Assembly: GCA_029054965.1 (NCBI GenBank)
Contig: JAIDEF010000299.1
Coordinates: 1-7,015 of the forward strand
DNA: 7,015 nucleotides
From: Eubacterium sp.
Lineage (GTDB): Bacteria > Bacillota > Clostridia > Oscillospirales > Acutalibacteraceae
Direction of reading: 5' to 3'
The notes beneath the pieces were generated by a model, which saw only the letters and a list, made by a program, of their open reading frames with translations, did not search any database and was not told the DNA's origin. The translations under genes were made by a program, and so were the position numbers. Numbering within the stretch: the first letter of the stretch is position 1; each line of letters starts with the position of its first letter. Below, in pieces: positions 1 to 5,217 of the stretch.

Positions 1-271
1 AAATTTACCTGATTATAATGCAGTGGTAAATAGAATTGATGATAATCGCCCTTTTATCATGGGAATGACTTGGGAAACAGGTGGAGGACATATGATAGTT
101 TGTGCTGGTTATGACCAATATTTTGAAACTGTGCGAATAATTAACCCTACTCCAGTTGGTTCTGAATTAACCGAAAATGAAGCTACAACATATTATAATT
201 ATCAAAATCTATTATCAAAACAACGTATAGGAAAGTCATATGGTAAATGTTTAGAAATGGTAATGTATTAA
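1..271 (+). CDS. C39/papain-like cysteine peptidase, C-terminal part (5' end outside window)
   Basis: The reading frame is open from base 2 to the TAA at 269-271, so this is the last 89 or so codons of a gene that begins upstream; the GTG at 23 is an internal valine, not a start. The fragment contains GMTWETGGGHMIVCAGYD, followed about ten residues later by IINPTP. A glycine-rich GGGH followed by a hydrophobic strand and GYD, then a strand ending in an Asn/Asp-Pro, is how the His and Asn/Asp of the catalytic triad appear in C39-like and related papain-fold peptidases. The catalytic Cys would lie in the missing N-terminal part and cannot be checked. Such proteins are usually exported, but no signal peptide is visible here. 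The gene ends 13 bases before the next start, so the two are probably co-transcribed. The fold assignment rests on the His/Asn motifs only. Confidence 0.6.
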   Translation, partial: NLPDYNAVVNRIDDNRPFIMGMTWETGGGHMIVCAGYDQYFETVRIINPTPVGSELTENEATTYYNYQNLLSKQRIGKSYGKCLEMVMY

Positions 272-272
272 C

Positions 273-277
273 GGAGG
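273..277 (+). promoter_or_regulatory. Ribosome binding site for paralogue 1
   Basis: GGAGG lies seven bases before the ATG at 285, directly after the stop of the upstream peptidase gene. It fixes the start and fits coupled or co-transcribed expression. Confidence 0.8.
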
Positions 278-284
278 TAATGAT

Positions 285-1178
285 ATGAAGAACAAAGTAA
301 TCGCAATTCTGATAGCAAGTTTCATTTTATTAAACTGCACATCTGTGTTTGCTAACACTTTTATCGGTAGTGATAATATAGAAGAAATTAAAACAGTTGA
401 GGATTATATTGTAGAATACGTAAATTCTTATACAGAAATCGAAGATTTTGAGCCTATTAACAATAGCGATATTGATTACAACAAAATATATAGAGTATAT
501 TCAAGTGCGGAGATATTGGATAATGACAAATTAAACAATGAAATAATGCAAAACTTTGTTGATAACAAAGAATATGATTATACTATGCCTATTTATTGTA
601 ATGGAAAAAATGTAGAAATGATATTGGATAAAATTGAAGAATTATCTGATGAAGAAAATAACAATCTTCCGACTGATGTTCTTGAATTTCGTAAAAACAA
701 TCTTGAAAAATGGATTGTGTCATCTATTAGCTTTGGTACAGAAGAATATGATTATATAGGCAAGGTTAATAAAATGCTTCAGGACAATAATATTAACAAT
801 GCAAATGTTTATATACTCAGTGGTATTACAAGTATAAGATTAAATACATTGGTGGCAGTCATATGTCCGGAGAACAATGAAGAAGCTAAAATTTTTCTTC
901 AGAGTTCCAAACTGGACAATGACAAGCTTTATACATTTGACGAAATCAAGGAAATTGCCGAACAGGATGCAGAGGAAATAAAAAGTTTCCCGGAAGGAAC
1001 ATATGGTGATGATGCAACACCTATTCAAACCTCGGTTGACACATCCGTACCAACAACCGACAACAACAAAATTATCATCATTTCTGCTGTATCAGGTGTT
1101 GCTGTTTTAGCAATTGTGGTTGCAGCAGTCTGCATTGTTAAGAAAAAGAAAACCGAAAAAGTAAATAACGAGGAATAA
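285..1178 (+). CDS. Signal-peptide, single-pass membrane protein, tandem paralogue 1
   Basis: The family is not recognised. The 297-residue product has a signal peptide (about 1-24, KNK n-region, hydrophobic core, VFA|NT cleavage-like site) and an acidic, Asn-rich ectodomain (about 25-240). A Thr/Ser/Pro stalk (about 241-260) leads to a membrane helix (about 263-285) rich in Ala, Gly and Val, then KKKK and a 12-residue cytoplasmic tail. Motifs shared with the two downstream paralogues are DIDYNK (62-67), NNxxNAxVY (about 168-176), a lone Cys in AVIC (C194) and KLYTFDEIK (214-222). The ATG follows GGAGG at 273-277 with 7 bases between, and sits 13 bases after the peptidase stop. No promoter is seen between them, so it is likely read with the peptidase gene. 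LLNC at 15-18 is not a proper lipobox, and there is no LPxTG. Export and membrane anchoring are well supported; the role (surface receptor, protease partner or substrate) is unknown. Confidence 0.85.
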   Translation: MKNKVIAILIASFILLNCTSVFANTFIGSDNIEEIKTVEDYIVEYVNSYTEIEDFEPINNSDIDYNKIYRVYSSAEILDNDKLNNEIMQNFVDNKEYDYTMPIYCNGKNVEMILDKIEELSDEENNNLPTDVLEFRKNNLEKWIVSSISFGTEEYDYIGKVNKMLQDNNINNANVYILSGITSIRLNTLVAVICPENNEEAKIFLQSSKLDNDKLYTFDEIKEIAEQDAEEIKSFPEGTYGDDATPIQTSVDTSVPTTDNNKIIIISAVSGVAVLAIVVAAVCIVKKKKTEKVNNEE

Positions 1179-1182
1179 ACCC

Positions 1183-1219
1183 AAACGGCTATGCTTATTA
1201 AAGCATAGCCGTTTTTCAT
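1183..1219 (+). terminator. Rho-independent terminator after paralogue 1
   Basis: A perfect 14-bp stem pairs 1183-1196 with 1201-1214 around a four-base loop (ATTA). The 3' arm runs into five T's at 1212-1216. It begins four bases after the stop codon of paralogue 1 and should end the peptidase/paralogue 1 transcript. Confidence 0.9.
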
Positions 1220-1340
1220 TGACACTTGTCTGCTGCTTTAGTTTTTATAAATTCTTTGCAACACTTTGCCTATTTTTTAACACTTATATATTAGAAAGAA
1301 AATATCAATTATTTTGAGCCTATTAGCCGAGAAAAATGAT

Positions 1341-1368
1341 TTGACAAATTTGTGAAAATATAGACTAT
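1341..1368 (+). promoter_or_regulatory. Sigma-A-type promoter for paralogue 2
   Basis: TTGACA at 1341-1346 is followed after 16 bases by GACTAT at 1363-1368; TATAGA at 1366-1371 with a 19-base spacer is an alternative. The same element before paralogue 3 has a better -10 (TACTAT) and a 17-base spacer, so copy A may be the weaker version. The predicted transcript start near 1375 gives a leader of about 120 bases before the paralogue 2 ATG. Confidence 0.65.
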
Positions 1369-1383
1369 AGAAAGAGGAGAAAT

Positions 1384-1443
1384 ATGGAAATCACGAAAGT
1401 ATCGGAAAGTGGTGGTATAAGCATACTGACGGCACATAATTGA
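1384..1443 (+). CDS. Possible 19-residue leader ORF upstream of paralogue 2
   Basis: ATG at 1384, just after AGAGGAG (1374-1380), opens a 19-codon frame ending with TGA at 1441: MEITKVSESGGISILTAHN. The same frame before paralogue 3 (from 2631) begins MEIKKVTESGGLSILSAHN. Over the 19 shared codons the six base differences give two silent changes, three conservative ones (S/T, I/L, T/S) and one T/K, a pattern expected of sequence once or still selected as protein. The stop lies 54 bases before the paralogue 2 start. It may be a regulatory leader peptide or the remnant of a longer reading frame; whether it is translated is unknown. Confidence 0.4.
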   Translation: MEITKVSESGGISILTAHN

Positions 1444-1497
1444 ATGCTATGGTGATTTGTCCGTAAATTGTTATTGCATATTGAAAGGAAGGAAAAA

Positions 1498-2424
1498 ATG
1501 AAAAACAAAATGCTTGCAATACTAATAGCTTGTTTGTTATTAATAAACAGTACACCAGTATTTGCCAATACTAATTATTTAGTTGATTCGGAAAATTTAG
1601 AAGAAATAAAGGCACGGGAAGAGTACATTGTTAATGATTTTAATAATGCATTACCTACCGGTGAAATAAAATCTGTAGAAAGTAAAGATATAGACTATGA
1701 AAAGATTATAAAAGTTTATCCAAATATGAGAAAAATACTTGAAGATAACGATTTGGATAATGAGAAAATGCAGAATTATATAAAAGATGCTAAACACTCA
1801 TATTATATCCCTATTTATGATAATGGTAAAACAGCTCTAGCAACAGTATCAGAAAGAACTGAGTTAACCGATGAAGCAAGAGAAAAATTCACTCAAGAAG
1901 AAATCGACAATTATGAATTATTAGTAGGTGAATTGGTTGTTAAATCTGTAGGGGTGTACTCTGAAATTGTTGATTATAAAGGTGAAATTGAAAAAACACT
2001 TGTTGATAATAATATAGAAAATGCCACTATTTACTTTGTAGGTGCACTTAGTAACCGTATTGGATTAGCTGCTGTAATATGTACTAACAATCCAGCAGAT
2101 ACTCAGATAAAAATTTTAAAACAATTTGAAAGTAAAGTTGAAGAGAATGATAGCGTTACTTTTGATGATAATAAATTGTATACCTGTTATGAATTAAAAA
2201 CCATAACAGAACGAGAAGAAAAGGATATTCAAAACAGTTCAAAAGAATATATTGGATATGGTGATTCTGCTCCAACCGCAGTTGACGCAACTGCACCAGC
2301 AAATGACAACAATAAAATCATCATCATTTCTGCCGTCTCAGGTGCAGTAGTTCTTGCAGTCTCAGTTGCAGCAGTTTGCGTTATTAAGAAAAAGAAAACG
2401 GCAAAAGTAACTAACGAAGAATAA
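1498..2424 (+). CDS. Signal-peptide, single-pass membrane protein, tandem paralogue 2
   Basis: The family is not recognised; it is a paralogue of the genes on either side. I chose the ATG at 1498 because AAAGGAAGG (1484-1492) sits just upstream and the product then begins with a normal signal peptide aligning with paralogue 1; an upstream TTG at 1468 would put MLLHIERKEK in front of it. The 308-residue protein has a signal peptide (1-24, VFA|NT), an acidic ectodomain (about 25-255), an Ala/Pro/Thr stalk (about 256-269), a membrane helix (about 273-296) and KKKK (297-300) plus an 8-residue tail. Shared motifs are DIDYEK, NNIENATIYFVG, AAVIC (C195) and KLYTCYELK. It has its own promoter, leader and terminator, so it is probably transcribed alone. 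The signal peptide carries Ser where the other two have the LLNC cysteine, which argues against a lipoprotein. Confidence 0.85.
   Translation: MKNKMLAILIACLLLINSTPVFANTNYLVDSENLEEIKAREEYIVNDFNNALPTGEIKSVESKDIDYEKIIKVYPNMRKILEDNDLDNEKMQNYIKDAKHSYYIPIYDNGKTALATVSERTELTDEAREKFTQEEIDNYELLVGELVVKSVGVYSEIVDYKGEIEKTLVDNNIENATIYFVGALSNRIGLAAVICTNNPADTQIKILKQFESKVEENDSVTFDDNKLYTCYELKTITEREEKDIQNSSKEYIGYGDSAPTAVDATAPANDNNKIIIISAVSGAVVLAVSVAAVCVIKKKKTAKVTNEE
2294..2336 (+). repeat. 43-base perfect direct repeat shared with 3553-3595
   Basis: The 43 bases from CACCAGCAAATG to TCTGCCGT, coding for the end of the stalk and the start of the membrane helix, are identical in paralogues 2 and 3. The ectodomain-coding parts of the same genes differ heavily. 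Recent duplication followed by ectodomain divergence, or local gene conversion, would explain this. Confidence 0.9.
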
Positions 2425-2429
2425 TTTAA

Positions 2430-2463
2430 AAAAGCTATGCTTTAAACAGCATAGCCTTTTTTA
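2430..2463 (+). terminator. Rho-independent terminator after paralogue 2
   Basis: An 8-bp GC-containing stem (GCTATGCT 2434-2441 with AGCATAGC 2448-2455) around a six-base loop is followed by C and six T's. It is homologous to the terminator after paralogue 1 but shorter. Confidence 0.8.
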
Positions 2464-2586
2464 TTGGCATTTGTTTATTATCTCAACTTTTTATTCATTC
2501 TTTGCAACATCTCTATCTATTTTTGACACTTGTATAATAGAAAGAAAATTAATTATTGATATATAAAAGTATGGGTGAAAAATGAT

Positions 2587-2615
2587 TTGACAAGCTTGTG
2601 AAAATAATATACTAT
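2587..2615 (+). promoter_or_regulatory. Sigma-A-type promoter for paralogue 3
   Basis: A perfect TTGACA (2587-2592), a 17-base spacer and TACTAT (2610-2615) make a strong candidate promoter. The start of transcription is predicted near 2622, about 120 bases before the paralogue 3 start. It is the counterpart of the promoter at 1341-1368. Confidence 0.75.
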
Positions 2616-2630
2616 AGAAAGAGGGGAAAT

Positions 2631-2744
2631 ATGGAAATAAAGAAAGTAACGGAAAGTGGTGGACTAAGCATACTGTCGGCACATAATTTGAATGCTATAG
2701 TGATTGTCCGTCAATTGTTATTGCGTATTGAAAGGAAGAAAAAT
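2631..2744 (+). other. Leader reading frame in frame with paralogue 3 (38 codons)
   Basis: ATG at 2631, after GAGGGG (2621-2626, four bases away), opens a frame that begins MEIKKVTESGG and reads through 38 codons without a stop into the paralogue 3 ATG at 2745. Translation from here would bury the signal peptide behind 38 residues ending in RIERKKN. Because the homologous leader before paralogue 2 is closed by TGA, and a separate ribosome binding site precedes 2745, I treat this as a leader rather than the true N-terminus. It could nevertheless produce a second, longer isoform of 350 residues. Confidence 0.4.
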
Positions 2745-3683
2745 ATGAAAAGTAAAATATTTGCAATTTTAACAGCATGCTTGATTCTATTAAACTGTAC
2801 TCCTGTATTTGCAAATACAATAGTAGGTTCTGAAACAGTAGATGAAACAGTAGTTGAAAGAGAAGATTATATTTTAAATTCAGTTAACAGTATGTTAGAA
2901 ATTGAATTGAAGAATTCAATTAACAGTAATGATATTGATTACAACAAAATGATTAGAAGATTTCATTTTACAAATTTATTTGAGAGTGAAGGATTAAATC
3001 AAAGTCAAATGAAAGAATATACAGAAAATCAAGATGTAGTTTATCTGTTGCCCATACCTTGCGATGATGTAACAGTATTATCAACATTAGAAATACGAAA
3101 ACCTCTTACAGATGAAGATAAAAAGCATTTATCAGAAGATGATATAGAATTTGTTCAAGAACAAGTAGGAAAATGGTTTATTTCCGTGAAAGGAATCCGA
3201 CCTGGTAATATTGATTACAAAAACACTGTAGAGACAGTGCTTGAAAAGAATAATATCAAAAATTCAGAAGTGTATTTTGTAGGAGGTATTTGCAGTCATA
3301 TCAGTTTAGCCGCTATAATATGTAATGATAATCCTGAGGATACACGAATTTTAGTATTAGAACAATATGGTGCCGAAACAGGTACTTTAGAAGAAACATT
3401 TGATTATCAAGTGATACTTGAAAAAGATAAGCTTTATACCTATGACGAAATAAAAACCATAGTAGATGCTGACAAAGAGGTTTACGAAAATATTCCTGAA
3501 GATTCTATTGGCGGTATCGGTGCTCCTGTTCAAACATCAGTAACATCCGACACACCAGCAAATGACAACAATAAAATCATCATCATTTCTGCCGTATCAG
3601 GTGCAGCAGTTCTTGCAGTCGCAATCGCAGCAGTCTGCGTTATTAAGAAAAAGAAAACTTTAAAAGTTCTTGACGAAAACTAA
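2745..3683 (+). CDS. Signal-peptide, single-pass membrane protein, tandem paralogue 3
   Basis: The family is not recognised; it is the third paralogue. The ATG at 2745 is chosen over in-frame starts further up (such as 2631) because AAGGA (2732-2736) lies just before it and MKSKIFAILTACLILLNCT aligns with the signal peptides of the other two copies. The 312-residue product has a signal peptide (1-24), an acidic ectodomain (about 25-252), a Gly/Ser/Thr/Pro stalk (about 255-272), a membrane helix (about 277-300) and KKKK (301-304) with an 8-residue tail. DIDYNK, NNIKNSEVYFVGG, AAIIC (C193) and KLYTYDEIK recur. The helix holds small residues in a GxxxA-like spacing and a Cys next to the lysines, as in all three copies, suggesting helix packing or oligomerisation (inference). 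It has its own promoter and is followed by a terminator at 3711, so it is probably monocistronic. Confidence 0.85.
   Translation: MKSKIFAILTACLILLNCTPVFANTIVGSETVDETVVEREDYILNSVNSMLEIELKNSINSNDIDYNKMIRRFHFTNLFESEGLNQSQMKEYTENQDVVYLLPIPCDDVTVLSTLEIRKPLTDEDKKHLSEDDIEFVQEQVGKWFISVKGIRPGNIDYKNTVETVLEKNNIKNSEVYFVGGICSHISLAAIICNDNPEDTRILVLEQYGAETGTLEETFDYQVILEKDKLYTYDEIKTIVDADKEVYENIPEDSIGGIGAPVQTSVTSDTPANDNNKIIIISAVSGAAVLAVAIAAVCVIKKKKTLKVLDEN
3553..3595 (+). repeat. 43-base perfect direct repeat shared with 2294-2336
   Basis: This is the second copy of the identical stalk/membrane-helix segment; the matching segment of paralogue 1 (about 1050-1095) is similar but not identical. It is the clearest sign that paralogues 2 and 3 are the most recently related or recombining pair at this end. 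Confidence 0.9.
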
Positions 3684-3710
3684 ATAAAGGCTGTTGAAAG
3701 ACAGAAACGA

Positions 3711-3740
3711 AAAGAGTGGTATTTTGCCGCTCTTTTTTAT
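3711..3740 (+). terminator. Rho-independent terminator after paralogue 3
   Basis: AAAGAGTGG (3711-3719) pairs with CCGCTCTTT (3727-3735), nine pairs with one G-U, around a seven-base loop, followed by T's to 3738. It is unrelated in sequence to the terminators after paralogues 1 and 2, so the duplicated module does not continue past copy 3. Confidence 0.85.
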
Positions 3741-3768
3741 TGACAAATTGATGTCCATTCTATATATT
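3740..3768 (+). promoter_or_regulatory. Sigma-A-type promoter of the zinc-ribbon membrane protein gene
   Basis: TTGACA at 3740-3745, a 17-base spacer and TATATT at 3763-3768. The -35 box begins two bases after the T-tract of the preceding terminator, so termination and re-initiation are packed back to back. The predicted transcript starts near 3775, just at AGGAGG (3775-3780), giving a very short leader; TATTAT at 3765-3770 is an alternative -10. Confidence 0.65.
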
Positions 3769-3787
3769 ATAGTTAGGAGGAGATATT

Positions 3788-4702
3788 ATGAATATGTTTT
3801 CAGAGCTTATGCAAAATGTTATGTGGTTCTATCTTACATTAATTGTCAGCATTATTTTTGTTTACGGCTTTCAGATTTGCCTGATGCTTGCTGTTGGATT
3901 TGACTGCAAGGAAAAGGGAATTAAAAGGCGTGCAATGTGGATGGTTCTTACATTGCTTTTCCCAGTCCCTGCTGCCATTATTTATGCCTGTGTGAGAAAT
4001 GGTGAGGAAAAAGAAAATTATAAAAAGTGTGATAACTGCGGTGCAACTCTTTCAGATGTGGTTGATTATTGTGCAGGCTGCGGCGGCAATATGTTCACAC
4101 CCTGCGAGATTGAGAAAAAGCAGAAATATTCAAATAACAGCAAAACCTGTCTTATTGTTTCTATAGTTTCATATGTTGTTTCTGTTGCCTGCATATTTGG
4201 ATTTGCTTTCAATGCTGTTTCTATAGTAGATAATACCCTTGATGGTGCAATTGATGGTATTAAGGGCAGTATTATCGGCGATGTTGATAATTGGTATGAT
4301 GATTTTGACTATGATGAACGCTTTCATTATGGCTATGATGTAGATGGTAAAACCATTTATTATGACCGTGAGGGCAAAGAATATACCGAAGATTTGGCAG
4401 TGGTTTATTATGACAAGCAGAATAATACATATACCTATGATTATGAAAATTATGAGTTTGTTGGCAGCGACGGAAAAAACTATATGTCAAGTTATTCATA
4501 TGTTGATACAAATGGGTATTTCTATTTTGATGCTGCCGGATATGAAAATGAAGATAACAGCACAATTTGTTTCAGTGCAATGTCAGGCGGTATAGTTGAC
4601 AAGGATGGCAATTTCTATTTCGATGCTACTAGTGTAAGCTGGGATAAGGACGGAAATCTTGTTGATTCCTATACCGGTGAATATTTATTAGATTTGAGGT
4701 AA
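3788..4702 (+). CDS. Zinc-ribbon multi-pass membrane protein with acidic Tyr-rich C-terminal domain
   Basis: No named family is recognised. The 304-residue product has hydrophobic segments at about 12-36 and 50-68, a four-cysteine zinc ribbon (C81, C84, C95, C98; CDNCG then CAGCGG), a third hydrophobic segment at about 121-147, and a C-terminal region from about 150 to the end. That last part is very rich in Asp, Tyr and Gly and contains loosely repeated units such as DVDGKTIYYD, DTNGYFYFDA, DKDGNFYFDA and DKDGNLVD. A cytoplasmic ribbon with an extracellular acidic domain is the likely layout, but the basic loop between helices 1 and 2 (KEKGIKRR) would favour the opposite, so topology is open. 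The start is fixed by AGGAGG seven bases upstream. The gene is flanked by terminators and stands alone. The DxDG units recall calcium loops without completing an EF-hand or dockerin pattern; a sensor or envelope role is a guess. Confidence 0.8.
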   Translation: MNMFSELMQNVMWFYLTLIVSIIFVYGFQICLMLAVGFDCKEKGIKRRAMWMVLTLLFPVPAAIIYACVRNGEEKENYKKCDNCGATLSDVVDYCAGCGGNMFTPCEIEKKQKYSNNSKTCLIVSIVSYVVSVACIFGFAFNAVSIVDNTLDGAIDGIKGSIIGDVDNWYDDFDYDERFHYGYDVDGKTIYYDREGKEYTEDLAVVYYDKQNNTYTYDYENYEFVGSDGKNYMSSYSYVDTNGYFYFDAAGYENEDNSTICFSAMSGGIVDKDGNFYFDATSVSWDKDGNLVDSYTGEYLLDLR

Positions 4703-4720
4703 CAGCAACAAAATAAATTA

Positions 4721-4756
4721 AAAACTCCCGATACACATTTGTGTATCGGGAGTTTT
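4721..4756. terminator. Bidirectional terminator between convergent genes
   Basis: A perfect 16-bp inverted repeat (4721-4736 with 4741-4756) surrounds a four-base loop. It begins with AAAA and ends with TTTT, so each strand yields a GC-rich stem followed by a U-tract. It lies 18 bases past the stop of the + strand gene and two bases from the stop of the minus-strand operon, and should serve both. Confidence 0.95.
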
Positions 4757-4758
4757 GC

Positions 4759-5217
4759 TTATGCATTGCTTATTCTTTCATTGATTTCCTTTTCAATTGC
4801 AGCAAGCCCGTTTTTTGTGGTTAATCCTATGTCAATGGTGATAACTCGTTCATCCTTTAAGTTTAAAATAACCTTTGATTGTCGGTCAATAAAATTTTTG
4901 ACAAAGCTTGGCTTGGTGTCCTTTTCTGTTGTTACACTTTCAATATCTGCATATGTAAAAATGCTGTCCTTATCAAGACCTGTAAATTCCATTTCATCAC
5001 TATAAAATTTAACGCCGTTTGAAAGCACCTCTTTTGTAACCAGTGCCGCAATTATCAGTGCAGCAAAATCGCATACAGCAAAAATAATTATTGTTGTGTT
5101 CTGTACAGCAATAAGCCTTTTTATTGCATAAATTCCATAGCCGATAACAGCAGCATCAAGTATTGCAACTACTGCAAGTGTGATTGGTGAAAGTATTCTT
5201 AAAAATTTGTCTTTCAT
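4759..5217 (-). CDS. Two-helix membrane protein with possible PH-like domain
   Basis: No family is recognised with confidence. The 152-residue product has two hydrophobic helices (about 10-33 and 42-61) joined by a short loop with KR. They are followed by a soluble C-terminal part (about 66-150) of alternating strands ending in an amphipathic helix (NGLAAIEKEINERI). The pattern of two helices, then strands including a 'TYADIESV'-like segment, then a closing helix resembles bacterial PH-like (bPH/YcxB-like) membrane proteins; this is an architectural inference. It is the last gene of a minus-strand operon: its ATG overlaps the stop of the pseudouridine synthase gene (ATGA at 5214-5217), with AAGGAGAG about 11 bases upstream inside that gene. 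The strong hairpin at 4721-4756 lies directly after its stop. Confidence 0.75.
   Translation of the reverse strand: MKDKFLRILSPITLAVVAILDAAVIGYGIYAIKRLIAVQNTTIIIFAVCDFAALIIAALVTKEVLSNGVKFYSDEMEFTGLDKDSIFTYADIESVTTEKDTKPSFVKNFIDRQSKVILNLKDERVITIDIGLTTKNGLAAIEKEINERISNA

Larger units (their letters stand above)
1179..1497 (+). repeat. Intergenic regulatory module, copy A (homologous to 2425-2744)
   Basis: This 319-base gap between paralogues 1 and 2 is homologous to the 320-base gap between paralogues 2 and 3. In order, both hold a hairpin terminator with the same GCTATGCT/AGCATAGC core, the string TTCTTTGCAACA, an AT-rich TATA-like element followed by TAGAAAGA, a TTGACA promoter, an ATAGAAAGAGG leader start, a short leader reading frame and a GAAAGGAAG ribosome binding site. 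The last 165 or so bases, from GAAAAATGATTTGACA at 1331 onward, align best. The unit of duplication therefore seems to have been gene plus regulatory leader. Nothing comparable precedes paralogue 1 or follows paralogue 3. Confidence 0.85.
2425..2744 (+). repeat. Intergenic regulatory module, copy B (homologous to 1179-1497)
   Basis: This 320-base gap is the second copy of the module described at 1179-1497. Differences from copy A that matter: the terminator stem is shorter; the promoter has the preferred 17-base spacer and a TACTAT -10; and the leader reading frame carries one extra T after CATAAT and one fewer T in GATTGTCC. As a result the frame stays open into paralogue 3 instead of stopping after 19 codons. 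Confidence 0.85.

Noticed and set aside
303..341. LLNC in the signal peptide of paralogue 1 (also paralogue 3) as a lipoprotein box
   Set aside because: Asn at the position before Cys is not accepted in the lipobox, paralogue 2 has Ser instead of Cys, and a VFA|NT signal peptidase I site follows in all three.
1040..1178. C-terminal helix plus lysines of the paralogues as a sortase sorting signal
   Set aside because: No LPxTG-like motif precedes the helix in any copy; only DNNKIIIISAVSG is present, so a plain transmembrane anchor fits better.
1404..1460. Hairpin AGCAT/ATGCT in the leader as a riboswitch or structured RNA
   Set aside because: Only five pairs around a long loop, with no compensating base changes between the two leader copies; the differences fit a coding frame better.
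1468..1497. Longer start of paralogue 2 at TTG 1468
   Set aside because: It would add ten charged residues before the signal peptide, and the good ribosome binding site at 1484-1492 serves the ATG at 1498.
2598..2744. Longer start of paralogue 3 at TTG 2598
   Set aside because: 2598 lies inside the predicted promoter spacer, and the equivalent frame in the homologous gap before paralogue 2 is interrupted.
4272..4595. Overlapping open frames on both strands inside the zinc-ribbon gene, including a His/Asn-rich minus-strand one
   Set aside because: They mirror the repetitive Asp/Tyr codons of the real gene, have no ribosome binding site and encode implausible low-complexity protein.
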